The notes beneath the pieces are model-generated. The model searched no databases. It was not told the origin of the DNA and was given only the letters and a program-made list of their open reading frames with translations. The position numbers and the translations under genes were made by a program. Shown here in pieces: positions 22,121 through 31,440 of a DNA stretch of 64,000 bases; within the stretch, counting starts at the first letter, position 1, and every line of letters begins with the position of its first letter. Location of the stretch: the NCBI GenBank assembly GCA_002682825.1, contig NOKP01000008.1, positions 62,001-126,000 on the forward strand, written 5' to 3'. Source of the stretch: Neonectria sp. B-13 (Eukaryota; Ascomycota; Sordariomycetes; Hypocreales; Nectriaceae).

Positions 22121-24133
22121 ATGAGTTATAACAGGAAACGAGTTGCACTGGCGTGTAGCTTTTGTCGGAGTCGGTACGTCACGATTGACACGGATTCTGG
22201 TGTCAATGATGCTGATTTGGTAGCAAACGACGATGCGACGCGCGGAAGCCATCGTGCTCCAACTGCATGGAGATGGAGGTCGACTGTCAATATGACGACC
22301 AACCATCTCAAAGGTGCGTGACGCGATAAAATCATGTATCCTTGATACTCATCAGCCTAGGATCGATACCTCTGGCGGTACACGAGAAATCATCAACCGA
22401 CTTCGGGACATTGAGACCATCTTGGAAAACCAATCAGAAAGGATAGCTGCCTTATCAGCCGAGAACCGTGTCCCCATGTCTCATCTTCAGAACGAGACTT
22501 CACCACAAAGTCAATCGTCAATGCCAATGACCGGCATCCAAGGGGGTGTTGGCGTGCCGTTCACCCCTTGGTCGTTCGCTGGGCTTGACCTACAGTCAGA
22601 GCCAAACCTGCCCCCGTTGACGATTCCAGTAAAACACAAAACATCCTCAAGCTACCTGCTGAGCTTGCCGGCCATGAAAGCATTGATCGGAGAGTACCCC
22701 ACGGATCTGTTCTTCCTGCTCGAGTCGAGGAACAGGTTACCTCCTGAACTGTCCTTCGAGGACTGGCCCGACCCGCGACCGTCAATGGAAATTAACCGCG
22801 ATGTGGCTGATGAGCTGGTCGCCATATTCTTCAATTCAGCACACCACAGCCATCCAATTCTAGACCAGAACGAGTTCCAGGACATTTACTCACAATTCCT
22901 GGAGACGGGCCCCGACTCGAGCATCGCTTCCGCCCTCTGCATGGTCATATTCGCCCTCGGAACTGTGGCATCCGCTCATCCAGACCCTGAAAGATTCAGT
23001 TCATCACCGCCAGGCATGCAATACATGCAACACGCAATGCCGACCCTCATTTCCCAGTCCTCCTGGTCCTTTTCGTACAGCCTCTTACTTCCCCAAGCAC
23101 TGGTATTGGCCAGCGTCTACTTTGCGTACATTGTTCGTCCACTGCAGAGTTGGCGATTAATCTACTCTGCATCGACGATACTCCAGTTTAAGCTATCTGG
23201 GTAAGAACCAATGCCACTCTAGCACCGGTCTACGCTGATAAATTGGCAGAATTGATCCTCGGGAAGAAGGACCTAACTCTCGGGAGAGCATTATTCGACT
23301 CTTCTGGTCTTGTTTCCTGGTGGAATGCGACCGACTGGCTGAGCTTGAGCTCCCACGAAGCGGGCTTCAACAGTTAACCGACGAAACCAGTCTCCCGAAC
23401 TGCACCAATCTTGGCCTCATGCAATCGACTTGCTACCTTGCAGAAATTTCGATCCGCAGACTGCTTAATCGCATCCACAACTCTCTCTACCCAAGCAAAA
23501 AGCACGTCCTCACCTTGTCATCCACTACGCTCATGGCCCCTGACGATTTTTCCATCGAAGATGTGTCGTCAATGATTTCAGTTTGCGACGAGCTTCATAC
23601 CCAGTTGGAAACATGGCACTCCTCGATTCCGGAGGCATATCGACCTGCACTCGGCGTCGGCACCCCTGCCATTGAGTCAAACGACCGCGAGCCCGTATTG
23701 CGAATACGGTATTTTGCAGCGCGGCATATCATCTACCGGCCCTTTGTGCTTTACATCGCCACCCATGGAATGCAACATGCGTCCGAGTCCATGATGGAGA
23801 AGGCGGCTCTCTGTATAGAAAGCTGCAGGTGTTACATCCACAACACCACGAGAGTCTTGATCGGACCCAGCCAGTACACGTGGACATTTTCATTATCGTA
23901 CGTCATCCTTCAAACTTGCGGAAACATCTAACACTTCTAGGTCCCTCGGCGCAATCGTTGTGCTGACCCTCGCGTCGCTAAGTCCCGACTTGCGACACCT
24001 TGTCCTCGATATCGACGAACTCCAAACCACTGCTATCAACAACATACGACCATGGGCCTTTTCTAGCCTCGAGGCTGTTGTATCAATTTTAGAGGATGTG
24101 CAAAGAAAACAACGGATTTTATCTCGTGTATAG
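22121..24133 (+). CDS. Zn2Cys6 transcription factor
   Basis: Five exons (22121-22173, 22224-22313, 22361-23200, 23250-23897, 23941-24133) give 607 aa. The zinc cluster is split by the first intron and reads ACSFCRSRKRRCDARKPSCSNC..C in the joined product. This is a complete Cys6 pattern at residues 14-43. A coiled-coil-like dimerisation stretch follows (REIINRLRDIETILENQSERI). The fungal_trans domain covers the rest (HHSHPILDQNEFQ, CYLAEISIRRLLNR, FAARHIIYRPFVLY). It ends 78 bp before the end of the convergent dehydratase gene and stands at the edge of the sugar-acid catabolic island, so it is the natural candidate for its pathway regulator. That link is inference from position only; its own promoter lacks the shared motif. 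Confidence 0.9.
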
Positions 24134-24211
24134 ATACGGGCGTTTATTGACGTTTATGAAAGCATACAACTTAATGTCTAGACTCCCAGGTTCTTACATA
24201 CAGTACATAAT

Positions 24212-25740
24212 CTACAACTCCCCTCCGGTAGGTTGGTTCATAATCTCCCGCCCAATATCGCTGCTCCAGAAGCTACCGTTCGGGTAAGTGTACTTTTCTA
24301 ACGCCTCCTCAGTGTAGCCGGTGGAATATCCAGGAGCTAGTGGCGTGACATAATGCGCGTTCTCAATCTTGGAAGGGTGGCGCAAGTTCTCGCGATGGCT
24401 GTCGGCGTTTTCTAGCATGGACTTTCGTCCGCTGATGGCAATATAGTCAATGGTGCTGAGATGTGAAGTCAACTCGGTCAGACCCATGGCTCCGTTATGG
24501 GGCACGCAGGGGACGTCGAACTTGAGAGCCATGATCATGACGGCCTACACAAAGTCAGTCTTGGGCCAGATTCAGCTATGCGGGGGATACTCACGAGGCA
24601 CTCGTTGACACCACCGAGTCTGACAGCATCAATCTGGCAGACATCCGTCGCCTCGGCCTGGAGTAGTTGCTTGAAGGTTACCCGGTTTTGGGCTGCCTCT
24701 CCTGTGGCTACACCGACGCCATACGGCTTGAGAGCCTTGCGAATGGCGGCATGACCGAGGACGTCATCTGGGTTGGTTGGCTCCTCAATGAAGACGGGCT
24801 TGAACTCTACCAAGTGCTTCATGTACTCAATGGCCTGCGGGACACTCCAGACCTGAAGTTGTTAGCAAACAGAAAACCAGGAGCTAGGACGTGACCTACT
24901 TGGTTGGCATCAATCATAATCTGGTGCCCCTTATCGTACCCTAGAACCTCGCGGACCGCTGACAATCGTTCGCGATCGGCTTCGATGCTGGTTCCCACCT
25001 TGAACTTGAATACTGTGTATCCCTCCGCAATGGTCTCTTCCAGAACTTCTCTCATGCGATTGCCTGAGAATGCTAGCCACCCAGGTGAAGTGGTATACGC
25101 CGGCACAGCTCTGTTCTCCATCGCCTCCTGTAGACGAGCCTCCTTGTTCTTCTGAGTCTTTTTGAGGATCTCAATGCTTTCTTCCGGCGTGATGACGTCG
25201 GTAATGTATCGGAAATCGATGCATCGGACAATCTCCTCGGGGCTCATGTCACAGACGATCTTCCAGACTGGCTTGCCCAGGATCTTTCCCCACAAGTCCC
25301 AGACGGCATTGAGCACACCTGCAACCGCCAGATGGGTGACGCTCTTTTCAGGGCCGATCCATCGATATTGTGAGTCGGACACCATGTATCGCCAGGTCTT
25401 GCCCATGTCGCGGGTGAGCTCGTGCATCGTCTTTCCCACGACGCGTTTCGCGAAGATGTCGAGCGCCATGCAGATCAGCTCACTGCCGCGGCCGTTGCTG
25501 AAGGCCTAGAGGGGACTTGTCAGTTCTGCATCGTGGTAATTGAGTTCTAGCACGTACAATGCCTTCTCCAATTAACCCATCGCGGTTCGTCTGAAGCTGA
25601 AGAAACGGGTGTGATCCGTTTGTGCCCACGTGCATGGCATCGGAGCCAACGCCGTCTAGACTGGTTGGGAACCGCAGGTCTGTGACCGTGAAGCCTGTGA
25701 TGGTAACATCATGCTCGGTGATTACGGAAAGGGAACCCAT
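24212..25740 (-). CDS. Enolase-superfamily sugar-acid dehydratase (L-galactonate / L-fuconate dehydratase type)
   Basis: Removes water from a six-carbon aldonic acid to give the 2-keto-3-deoxy acid. Four exons (25740-25558, 25505-24900, 24852-24595, 24544-24212) give 459 aa. The mandelate racemase-type active site is complete: KxK base in VFKFKVG, metal ligands in MIDANQ, FIEEPT and ATGEAAQN, and the His of the distal base in VPHNGAMG. Long blocks such as DFRYITD, NRAVPAYTTSPGW and DVLGHAAIRKALKPYG match both fungal L-galactonate dehydratase (LGD1/GaaB) and bacterial L-fuconate dehydratase. HNGAMG and ATGEAAQN differ from the usual HSGGVG and ATGEMCQN of LGD1, so this may be a paralogue with another substrate, perhaps a deoxy acid. 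It is divergent from a matching aldolase gene with two copies of the cluster motif between them. Confidence 0.9.
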
Positions 25741-25946
25741 TGTTGCAATTTTGGGTAGGCTGTGGGCTGTGGACTGGATGATGCCGACAGGTAGACCGTA
25801 GACGAAGATGGACCTTAACTTGGACGATGCCAGTGGAATTCGCAGGACAAGCCATGTTGATATTGTCGCAGATCATCGCCTCACTCCACATGCAACCAAC
25901 CCCACACACATCATGACAGGGGCATCACCGACAGCTTACAGTAGTA

Positions 25947-25961
25947 TGCCGCCTTCCCCCG
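25947..25961 (+). promoter_or_regulatory. Cluster motif copy 1 (TGCCGCCTTCCCCCG)
   Basis: 207 bp upstream of the dehydratase start and about 340 bp upstream of the aldolase start. One of five near-identical copies in this part of the window. Confidence 0.6.
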
Positions 25962-26060
25962 AGGCACACGACTCGTGAATCCTTGTGGAGACGCGGGGAT
26001 CTGCGGAGAAGCTCTGGGGAACACCTGACAGCACCACGCCTGTCTGCATCATGGTGGAGT

Positions 26061-26075
26061 TGCCGCCTCCCCCCG
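26061..26075 (+). promoter_or_regulatory. Cluster motif copy 2 (TGCCGCCTCCCCCCG)
   Basis: About 230 bp upstream of the aldolase start, same orientation as copy 1. Confidence 0.6.
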
Positions 26076-26302
26076 CCTGACTCGCGACTCCGAAGCCGCA
26101 TGCCACCTTTTTGTCGTCTTGTGATGTTTGTGTTCCACAATCACGACATGGCTCAGGGGTGGAGGATGGCATACAGAACAGGCGACGTGATTTAATGGAA
26201 GTATGGAGGGAAGGGATTGACCTGGTGTCCAATATTGTGGCCTACGTTTTCCCTGCACTTCATCTCACCTTTCCACCCTAAGCTGGGTATTCATTCGCCA
26301 AA

Positions 26303-27277
26303 ATGCCTAAAACACTGTTACCCGGAGTCTACGCACCTACTCAGGTCTTCTATGCCGACGGAAAAGACGAAACCCTCGACGACGGAGTCATCCGAAAGCA
26401 TGCGGTTCGCCTTGCAAGAGCTGGCGTAGCTGGCATCGTGACAAACGGGTCCAACGGCGAAGCGGTATACCTGAGTCTCGAGGAAAGATACCAAGTTACA
26501 AAGACTACTCGAAATGCTCTTGATGAGGCTGGTTTCTCCCACTTACCCGTCATCGTCGGGGCCTCAGACCAATCCATACAGGGCACACTGCGTCTATGCT
26601 GCGATGCAGCGGACGCCGGCGGAGATGCAGCTTTGCTCATGGTGCCTAGCTTTTTCAAGTGGGCAATGAACGGCCCGACGATTGAGAAATTCTTCCTCGA
26701 AGTTGCCGACAAGAGTCCACTCCCGCTGATTATCTACAATTACCCTGGCGCGGTGGCAGGGATCGATTTGGACTCGGACCAGCTGATCAGCTTGGCGGCG
26801 CACCCCAACATCATCGGCACCAAGTTCACCTGCGGCAGCGTTGGAAAGCTCGCACGCGTCGCAGAAGCCACTTCACCGGTCTCCGAAGTCTTCCCCTTCG
26901 CATCAGAACCTTACTTTGCCTTCGCTGGTGTTGCCGACTTTATCTCGTCGAGTGTGGAAGTCGGTGCCAGCGGTGCCATTGTCGGGGCCGCCAATGTGTT
27001 CCCTCGCGCGTGCGTCAACGTCTACAACTTGGCTGTGCAGGGAAAGCGTGAGGAGGCGATGAAAGCCCAGCAGATACTGGCTAAAGCAGACTGGGAGTTG
27101 ACAAAGAGGGCGATTCCGGGCTTCAAGGCGATTCTCAGCAAGTGGAACGGGTATGGTGGGATTCCAAGGGGGCCTATGCCGTCGTTGGGCAAAGAGGAGA
27201 GTGATAAATTGGTTGAGGATATTTCATGGATGGTGGAGATTGAGGAGACACTACAAGACTTCGGGGTTAAGTCGTAG
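26303..27277 (+). CDS. DapA/NAL-family aldolase, 2-keto-3-deoxy-sugar-acid aldolase type
   Basis: Class I (Schiff-base) aldolase that cleaves a 2-keto-3-deoxy acid to pyruvate and an aldehyde. Single exon, 324 aa, with start context CCAAAATGCC. The active site is complete: Schiff-base Lys174 in IGTKFTCG, the catalytic Tyr145 in IIYNYPG, and the carboxylate-binding loop TNGSNGEA at 48-55. Fungal members include L-threo-3-deoxy-hexulosonate aldolase (LGA1/GaaC) and L-2-keto-3-deoxyrhamnonate aldolase; HOGA-like 4-hydroxy-2-oxoglutarate aldolases are another possibility. The divergent dehydratase would supply its substrate directly. If the pair follows the galacturonate route the products are pyruvate and L-glyceraldehyde; if it follows a deoxy-sugar route, pyruvate and L-lactaldehyde. 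The sequence does not settle which. Confidence 0.9.
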   Translation: MPKTLLPGVYAPTQVFYADGKDETLDDGVIRKHAVRLARAGVAGIVTNGSNGEAVYLSLEERYQVTKTTRNALDEAGFSHLPVIVGASDQSIQGTLRLCCDAADAGGDAALLMVPSFFKWAMNGPTIEKFFLEVADKSPLPLIIYNYPGAVAGIDLDSDQLISLAAHPNIIGTKFTCGSVGKLARVAEATSPVSEVFPFASEPYFAFAGVADFISSSVEVGASGAIVGAANVFPRACVNVYNLAVQGKREEAMKAQQILAKADWELTKRAIPGFKAILSKWNGYGGIPRGPMPSLGKEESDKLVEDISWMVEIEETLQDFGVKS

Positions 27278-27585
27278 TATAGAATACAATAAAACTATTT
27301 ATCACCTCTTAAACAATGATTATCTAACCACGAGCAGTAATTTTCAATGATGAATGAATCATCATTTTTCTGTAAGAAGTGTGTTCGTCACAGGTCCGAA
27401 TGGGCATAAAGAAAAGCGACAGATTACGTAGATGGAACTAGAACTAGTGTTCCCTGTGACGGAGTCACTTGATTACTTTGAGCAATAAAATGTTCGAGTA
27501 GACTAATTGGACCCCCTGATAGGACATTAAGGCGTCAAGATGACATTGAAATGATGAAAATGTATATTTATTTCACTTGCACAGT
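27278..27585. other. Intergenic, convergent 3' ends
   Basis: About 300 bp, AT-rich, between the aldolase and alcohol dehydrogenase 3' ends. Nothing recognised. Confidence 0.5.
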
Positions 27586-28874
27586 TTACTGAAATTGCTT
27601 GTCAAAGTCCACCAGAGTAAACCTGTACCTGACGTCGCCGTTGTGGACTCTCTCCAGAGCCTTCCCACAGCCCTCTTCTCCTATAGGGATGGTCTCAACC
27701 CAGCTCTTGATTCCCTTCTCGGCCGCTAATTGAAGCATCTCAAGTGTCTCTTTCCGGCTGCCCAGATGACTGCTTCCAATGAGGCAGCCGTTTGCAAGAA
27801 GACTTTGAGGGCGAACCTGCCATCCAGCACCTTCAGGAAGACCAACAGCAATGAAGCGGCCGTGTGTCTTGAGCAACGATAGATACGGTGCTAGATCAAA
27901 GCCATCGTCAGAGGATGCGGTGGAGAGAATAAAGTCGAAAGTCATCTCGTGAGCTGTGGCCCAGTCGGCTTCCTTGGTAGCGATGAAGCCGTCGGCGCCC
28001 ATCTTGACGGCATCGGCCTCCTTGGCGCGAGACCGTGAGATGGCATAAGTGGTAGCACCAAGAGCCTTGGCAAATAGGATACCAAAGTGACCAATACCAC
28101 CACTGCAGAAAATTGTTAACAATCCAAGCCGTGGCCGACATCTTTAGGGACAGAAACACTTACATGCCAAGGATGCCCACTTTCTTGCCAGCCCCGACAC
28201 CGTTGCGGACTAGGGGGGAGTAGGCAGTCAAGCCGGCACACAGCATAGGAGCCACGAGCTCTGTCTGGAGGCCATCTGGAATGGGGAATGTGAAGTGCTC
28301 GTGTGCTCGGATGTGAGATGAGTAACCACCGTGGGCAACAGTTCCGTCTGGGTACACGGAGCCGTAGGTATCTGGGACTGTGAGTAAAAGGATATCCAGG
28401 GATGGTGATTGAACTTACCCATCTGCTTCTTGCAGTAAGTCTCGTTATCCTCCTTGCAGGCGTTGCAATCTAAGCAGGCTGAGATCTGAGCACCAACGCC
28501 CACACGGTCACCGACCTTGACAGTGGTGACCTTAGATCCGACCTTGACGGCATGTCCAATAATCTCTGCCAACTGTTAGTCTGTCTGAAATACAGTTGAG
28601 ATGCTGAGAAACTCACCGTGTCCCGGAACCAGGGGCCAGATCTTGTTTCCCCAACCACCGGTTGCGGTATGAACATCAGAGCCACAAACGCCACAAGCGA
28701 TAATCTTCACATCGATGTCATGGTCGCCAAAAGGCTTCGGTTTGAACTGAGGTGGAAATTAGCCACCACTTAAAATTGGATGTCGTGTAATACTCAGCAT
28801 ACCTCGAACCTCTTCGGGCTGGTCCATTTGTCCGCAGACTGGATAGCAAATCCTTCGAATGTGTCGGGATACAT
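27586..28874 (-). CDS. Zinc-dependent alcohol dehydrogenase, ADH6/cinnamyl-alcohol-dehydrogenase type
   Basis: Medium-chain NADP(H) dehydrogenase/reductase. Five exons (28874-28803, 28746-28617, 28565-28419, 28371-28164, 28102-27586) give 357 aa, the family length. The catalytic zinc site is visible as Cys and His in CGVCGSDVH and VPGHEIIGH; the structural zinc site as the four Cys of ACLDCNACKEDNETYC; the cofactor fold as GIGGIGHFGI followed by SRSRAKEAD, whose Ser-Arg-Ser pattern fits NADP. In this genomic setting the likely job is reduction of the aldehyde released by the neighbouring aldolase, or oxidation of the entry sugar. The first ATG of the open frame was used; exon 1 is only 24 codons. 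A cluster motif copy lies 268 bp upstream. Confidence 0.92.
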
Positions 28875-29035
28875 CTTGGCCAGTGGAATGAAGATGTGTT
28901 TGCTTAGGATAGTTGTCTTGACTGTTTGTACCTTGATGGTTTGTGGACGAACAGTTGCAGAAGCTCATATATGCCAACTGTAGGATGAACAGTTTTATTC
29001 GGGGATCCGCAGCGTGAGCTTTTTTCAGCAGCTGA

Positions 29036-29065
29036 TAGCTCCATAGCTCCATAGCTCCATAGCTA
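29036..29065 (+). repeat. CTCCATAG short tandem repeat
   Basis: The sequence ATAGCTCCATAGCTCCATAGCTCCATAGCTA repeats a 9-bp unit (AGCTCCATA) about three times upstream of the dehydrogenase start. Microsatellite-like. Confidence 0.7.
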
Positions 29066-29141
29066 GGTTGAACCAGCTCACCGGCACTTGTTGATCTAGT
29101 GGGCTAGTCCTGCGAGATCAGCTTGGTGTTACGGAATCGGA

Positions 29142-29156
29142 TGCCGCCTCTCCCCG
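29142..29156 (+). promoter_or_regulatory. Cluster motif copy 3 (TGCCGCCTCTCCCCG)
   Basis: 268 bp upstream of the alcohol dehydrogenase start. Confidence 0.6.
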
Positions 29157-29444
29157 CCGTCAACGGAAGTCGGGGGAGCGGAGGTACCCCGAGTTAACGA
29201 TGACTGGAGAGAGCTATCCCTTCTTGGAGAAATTGGAGTACTGATCCGTACTGGTGGGACTGGTCATGCGGAATTAGATCGAGTAGCGCATAATCCATGC
29301 AGTTGACGTAACTGGGACTAGACATGTTATGCGAAGAGCAGACAGCGCGAGTCAGAATAGTCTTTGGTTCCGTCAAAATTTAGAGAACAAGCATCAAGTC
29401 ATTTTTGTAGGATTATCGGGATTTAGCTATTGTAATTTTCTAGT

Positions 29445-30517
29445 CTATTGCTCCCTCGCTGCCTCCATAGAAATTGCCTGGGCTACGAGGTCTCTGACGG
29501 TGTCTCTGAAAGATCGATATTGATAGCCAAGATCCTTTGCAGCCGTCTCACCATCTAAGCCATGGCTCTCGTCGATGAATTGATCCTCTTGTGTTACTTT
29601 GTCCCGCAATTCCGAAAACTCCTCAGCCATGATTTTAGCTGCCAGTCCGTACGAGAACCGTTCAGGGGAAGCTGGGATATGTCTTTTCCCTCCTGCTTCA
29701 CCCCTCAGGAGTGACTCGACATGTGCAGCGGCGAGATCTCTGACGTCAATCCAGAACGGGACGCGAGATACTGGCAACGGCTTCGCCCCGGTCGCAATTC
29801 GCCATAGCATGGCATTGGACTCGTTTAGCTTATCCACGCTGGCCACAGGGTGAACCACGGGACCAAAAGTCATAGGCGGACAAAGGGCCACAATGTCGAA
29901 TGTTGGCTTCTTCTCTTTGACGAAGTTCCAAGCCTCCAGCTCTGCAAACTTCTTCGACCCGCGGTAGGCGACAACAGCGCTCGTGGCAGGGTCCACGGAC
30001 TCTTCGTATGTGAGAGGGTTCCAATCTGCGCCGGTATAAGTGAAGTAGGGAGGGCCCTTGCGGTTTACGTCGAGAACGGAGGCAAAGGACGAGGTGATGA
30101 CGACGCGCTTGATGTTGGGGTTGGTTGCGGCGGCTTCGACAATGGCGCGAACTCCGTTGATGGCAGGCAGAATAAGTTCTTTCTCGTTGTTTTTGGTATC
30201 GTAGGTGAAAGGCTAGCAAAACGTCAGCTCTAGTCGTCCTGTGAGTGTTATTGACTTACACTCGCGGTGTGGATAACTCCATCAACTCCCTGAACCGCTT
30301 CTACTAGGCCTCCAGGGTTTTCGAAATCCTCTATTTGAACAAACTCGAGGTTGTTCGCGTGTTGCGGTCGGGCTTTGATCATGGCATCTCCTTTGGCCAG
30401 GGACCGGGTTGCTCCCCGCACTCGGATTCCTCGATTGAGCAGAGTGTCGACGATATGAGCGCCGATGAAGCCGGTGGCTCCGGTGACGAGGACGAACTGG
30501 TGGTCTGTGATGGACAT
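29445..30517 (-). CDS. NAD(P)-dependent epimerase/dehydratase-family reductase, GRE2-like
   Basis: Extended short-chain dehydrogenase. Two exons (30517-30260 and 30212-29445) give 341 aa. The N-terminal cofactor motif is VTGATGFIGAHIV, followed by GATRSL, whose Arg suggests NADPH. The catalytic Ser and YxxxK are in ITSSFASV and AYRGSKKFAE. The group includes methylglyoxal/aldehyde reductases (Gre2) and dihydroflavonol-reductase-like enzymes that reduce carbonyls; true sugar epimerases are less similar. It could reduce an aldehyde produced in the pathway. It is divergent from a sugar transporter, with two cluster motif copies in the shared upstream region (313 and 362 bp from its start). Confidence 0.9.
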
Positions 30518-30829
30518 TGCGTTGTTTGTTGTTGTGAGTATTTTGGTGTGAGTATGCTTGGGAGTCTGGTTGAAAGAATGAGATGGAAAATTGGCAACTC
30601 AACTCCAACGCGATGAATTGACTGGTGCGGGGAATTCTGCGGGACTGAAGCGAATCACGCATTCATTGTCGTACCACGACGTAGTTTATGCAGGTGTCTC
30701 CATTCCAGGCGCCCTAACGTCTGGGCATTTCGCAAACAGGCCGCTAGACAGGCGCTACAGTGCGCGGTGCCATGGAATCGGGAACAAGATCCTTGTTGCT
30801 ACAACCGGCGTAGCTCGAGTCGTGCTTGA

Positions 30830-30844
30830 TGCCGCCTATCCCCG
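30830..30844 (+). promoter_or_regulatory. Cluster motif copy 4 (TGCCGCCTATCCCCG)
   Basis: 313 bp upstream of the reductase start, about 600 bp upstream of the transporter start. Confidence 0.6.
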
Positions 30845-30878
30845 CCAGTCACACCACTTCCCTCGCCTCCAGCGGGTC

Positions 30879-30893
30879 TGCCGCCCATCCCCG
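30879..30893 (+). promoter_or_regulatory. Cluster motif copy 5 (TGCCGCCCATCCCCG)
   Basis: 49 bp after copy 4 and in the same orientation. Confidence 0.6.
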
Positions 30894-31440
30894 AGACCGG
30901 TTTGCTAGGTAGCACGCGTAGCCGACTATTGAGTTTGGTTTGGTGTCGTTGCAGTCCCCCGCGGAAGCGGGACCGCGCTACCCCGTGGGGATCACGAGTT
31001 GACATCTGTCGAGTGTCTTCTCCGCACGATGATCCTGGAAGCATCAGGCCCCTATTGTGTGTATTGTGTGGGTGCCATTCGAACTAGAGACTTGGTCGAC
31101 ATCCTCATCGCCAACGGCTCGCTCTGTGGCTGACTCTTGCAACCCTGGCGCCTCGGCTACTCCCTCAACCTCTCGTTCTCGACACCACGCTCACTGGAGT
31201 CACACGAACTATTTAGTGCTGCAGGATCCCTCTCCTCTTCGGCTGTTCCTGTAGATGATCAGCATCTTGCAGCCAACGCACTCCAATCTCCTATTTTCGA
31301 GCTATCTTCGATCTCCGTGATCAAGGTACCCGGCCTGGGTTGAACATTGTTGGGCAGCCAATCTGTTCAAATAGCACTGCCGAGCGCTTCAATCGAAACA
31401 TCAACTTACTCCCCTAAGATTGTCCTTCTCCAAAGACACA

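Larger units (their letters stand above)
25741..26302. promoter_or_regulatory. Bidirectional promoter, dehydratase-aldolase pair
   Basis: 562 bp between start codons of the dehydratase (minus) and the aldolase (plus). It holds two copies of the 15-bp motif TGCCGCCYNYCCCCG, 114 bp apart. The CCCCGC portion is also the complement of a CreA-type SYGGRG site. Divergent sugar-acid dehydratase and aldolase genes suggest coordinated induction. Confidence 0.65.
28875..29444. promoter_or_regulatory. Promoter of the alcohol dehydrogenase
   Basis: 570 bp between the dehydrogenase start and the 3' end of the reductase. It carries one cluster motif and, at about 29036-29062, a short tandem repeat of CTCCATAG (three to four copies). 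No gene. Confidence 0.5.
30518..31440. promoter_or_regulatory. Bidirectional promoter, reductase and sugar transporter
   Basis: About 920 bp with two copies of the cluster motif 49 bp apart. Further GC-rich palindromic stretches occur at 30960-31000 (CCCGCGGAAGCGGG, CCCCGTGGGG). No gene; the open frames here have no motifs. Confidence 0.55.
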
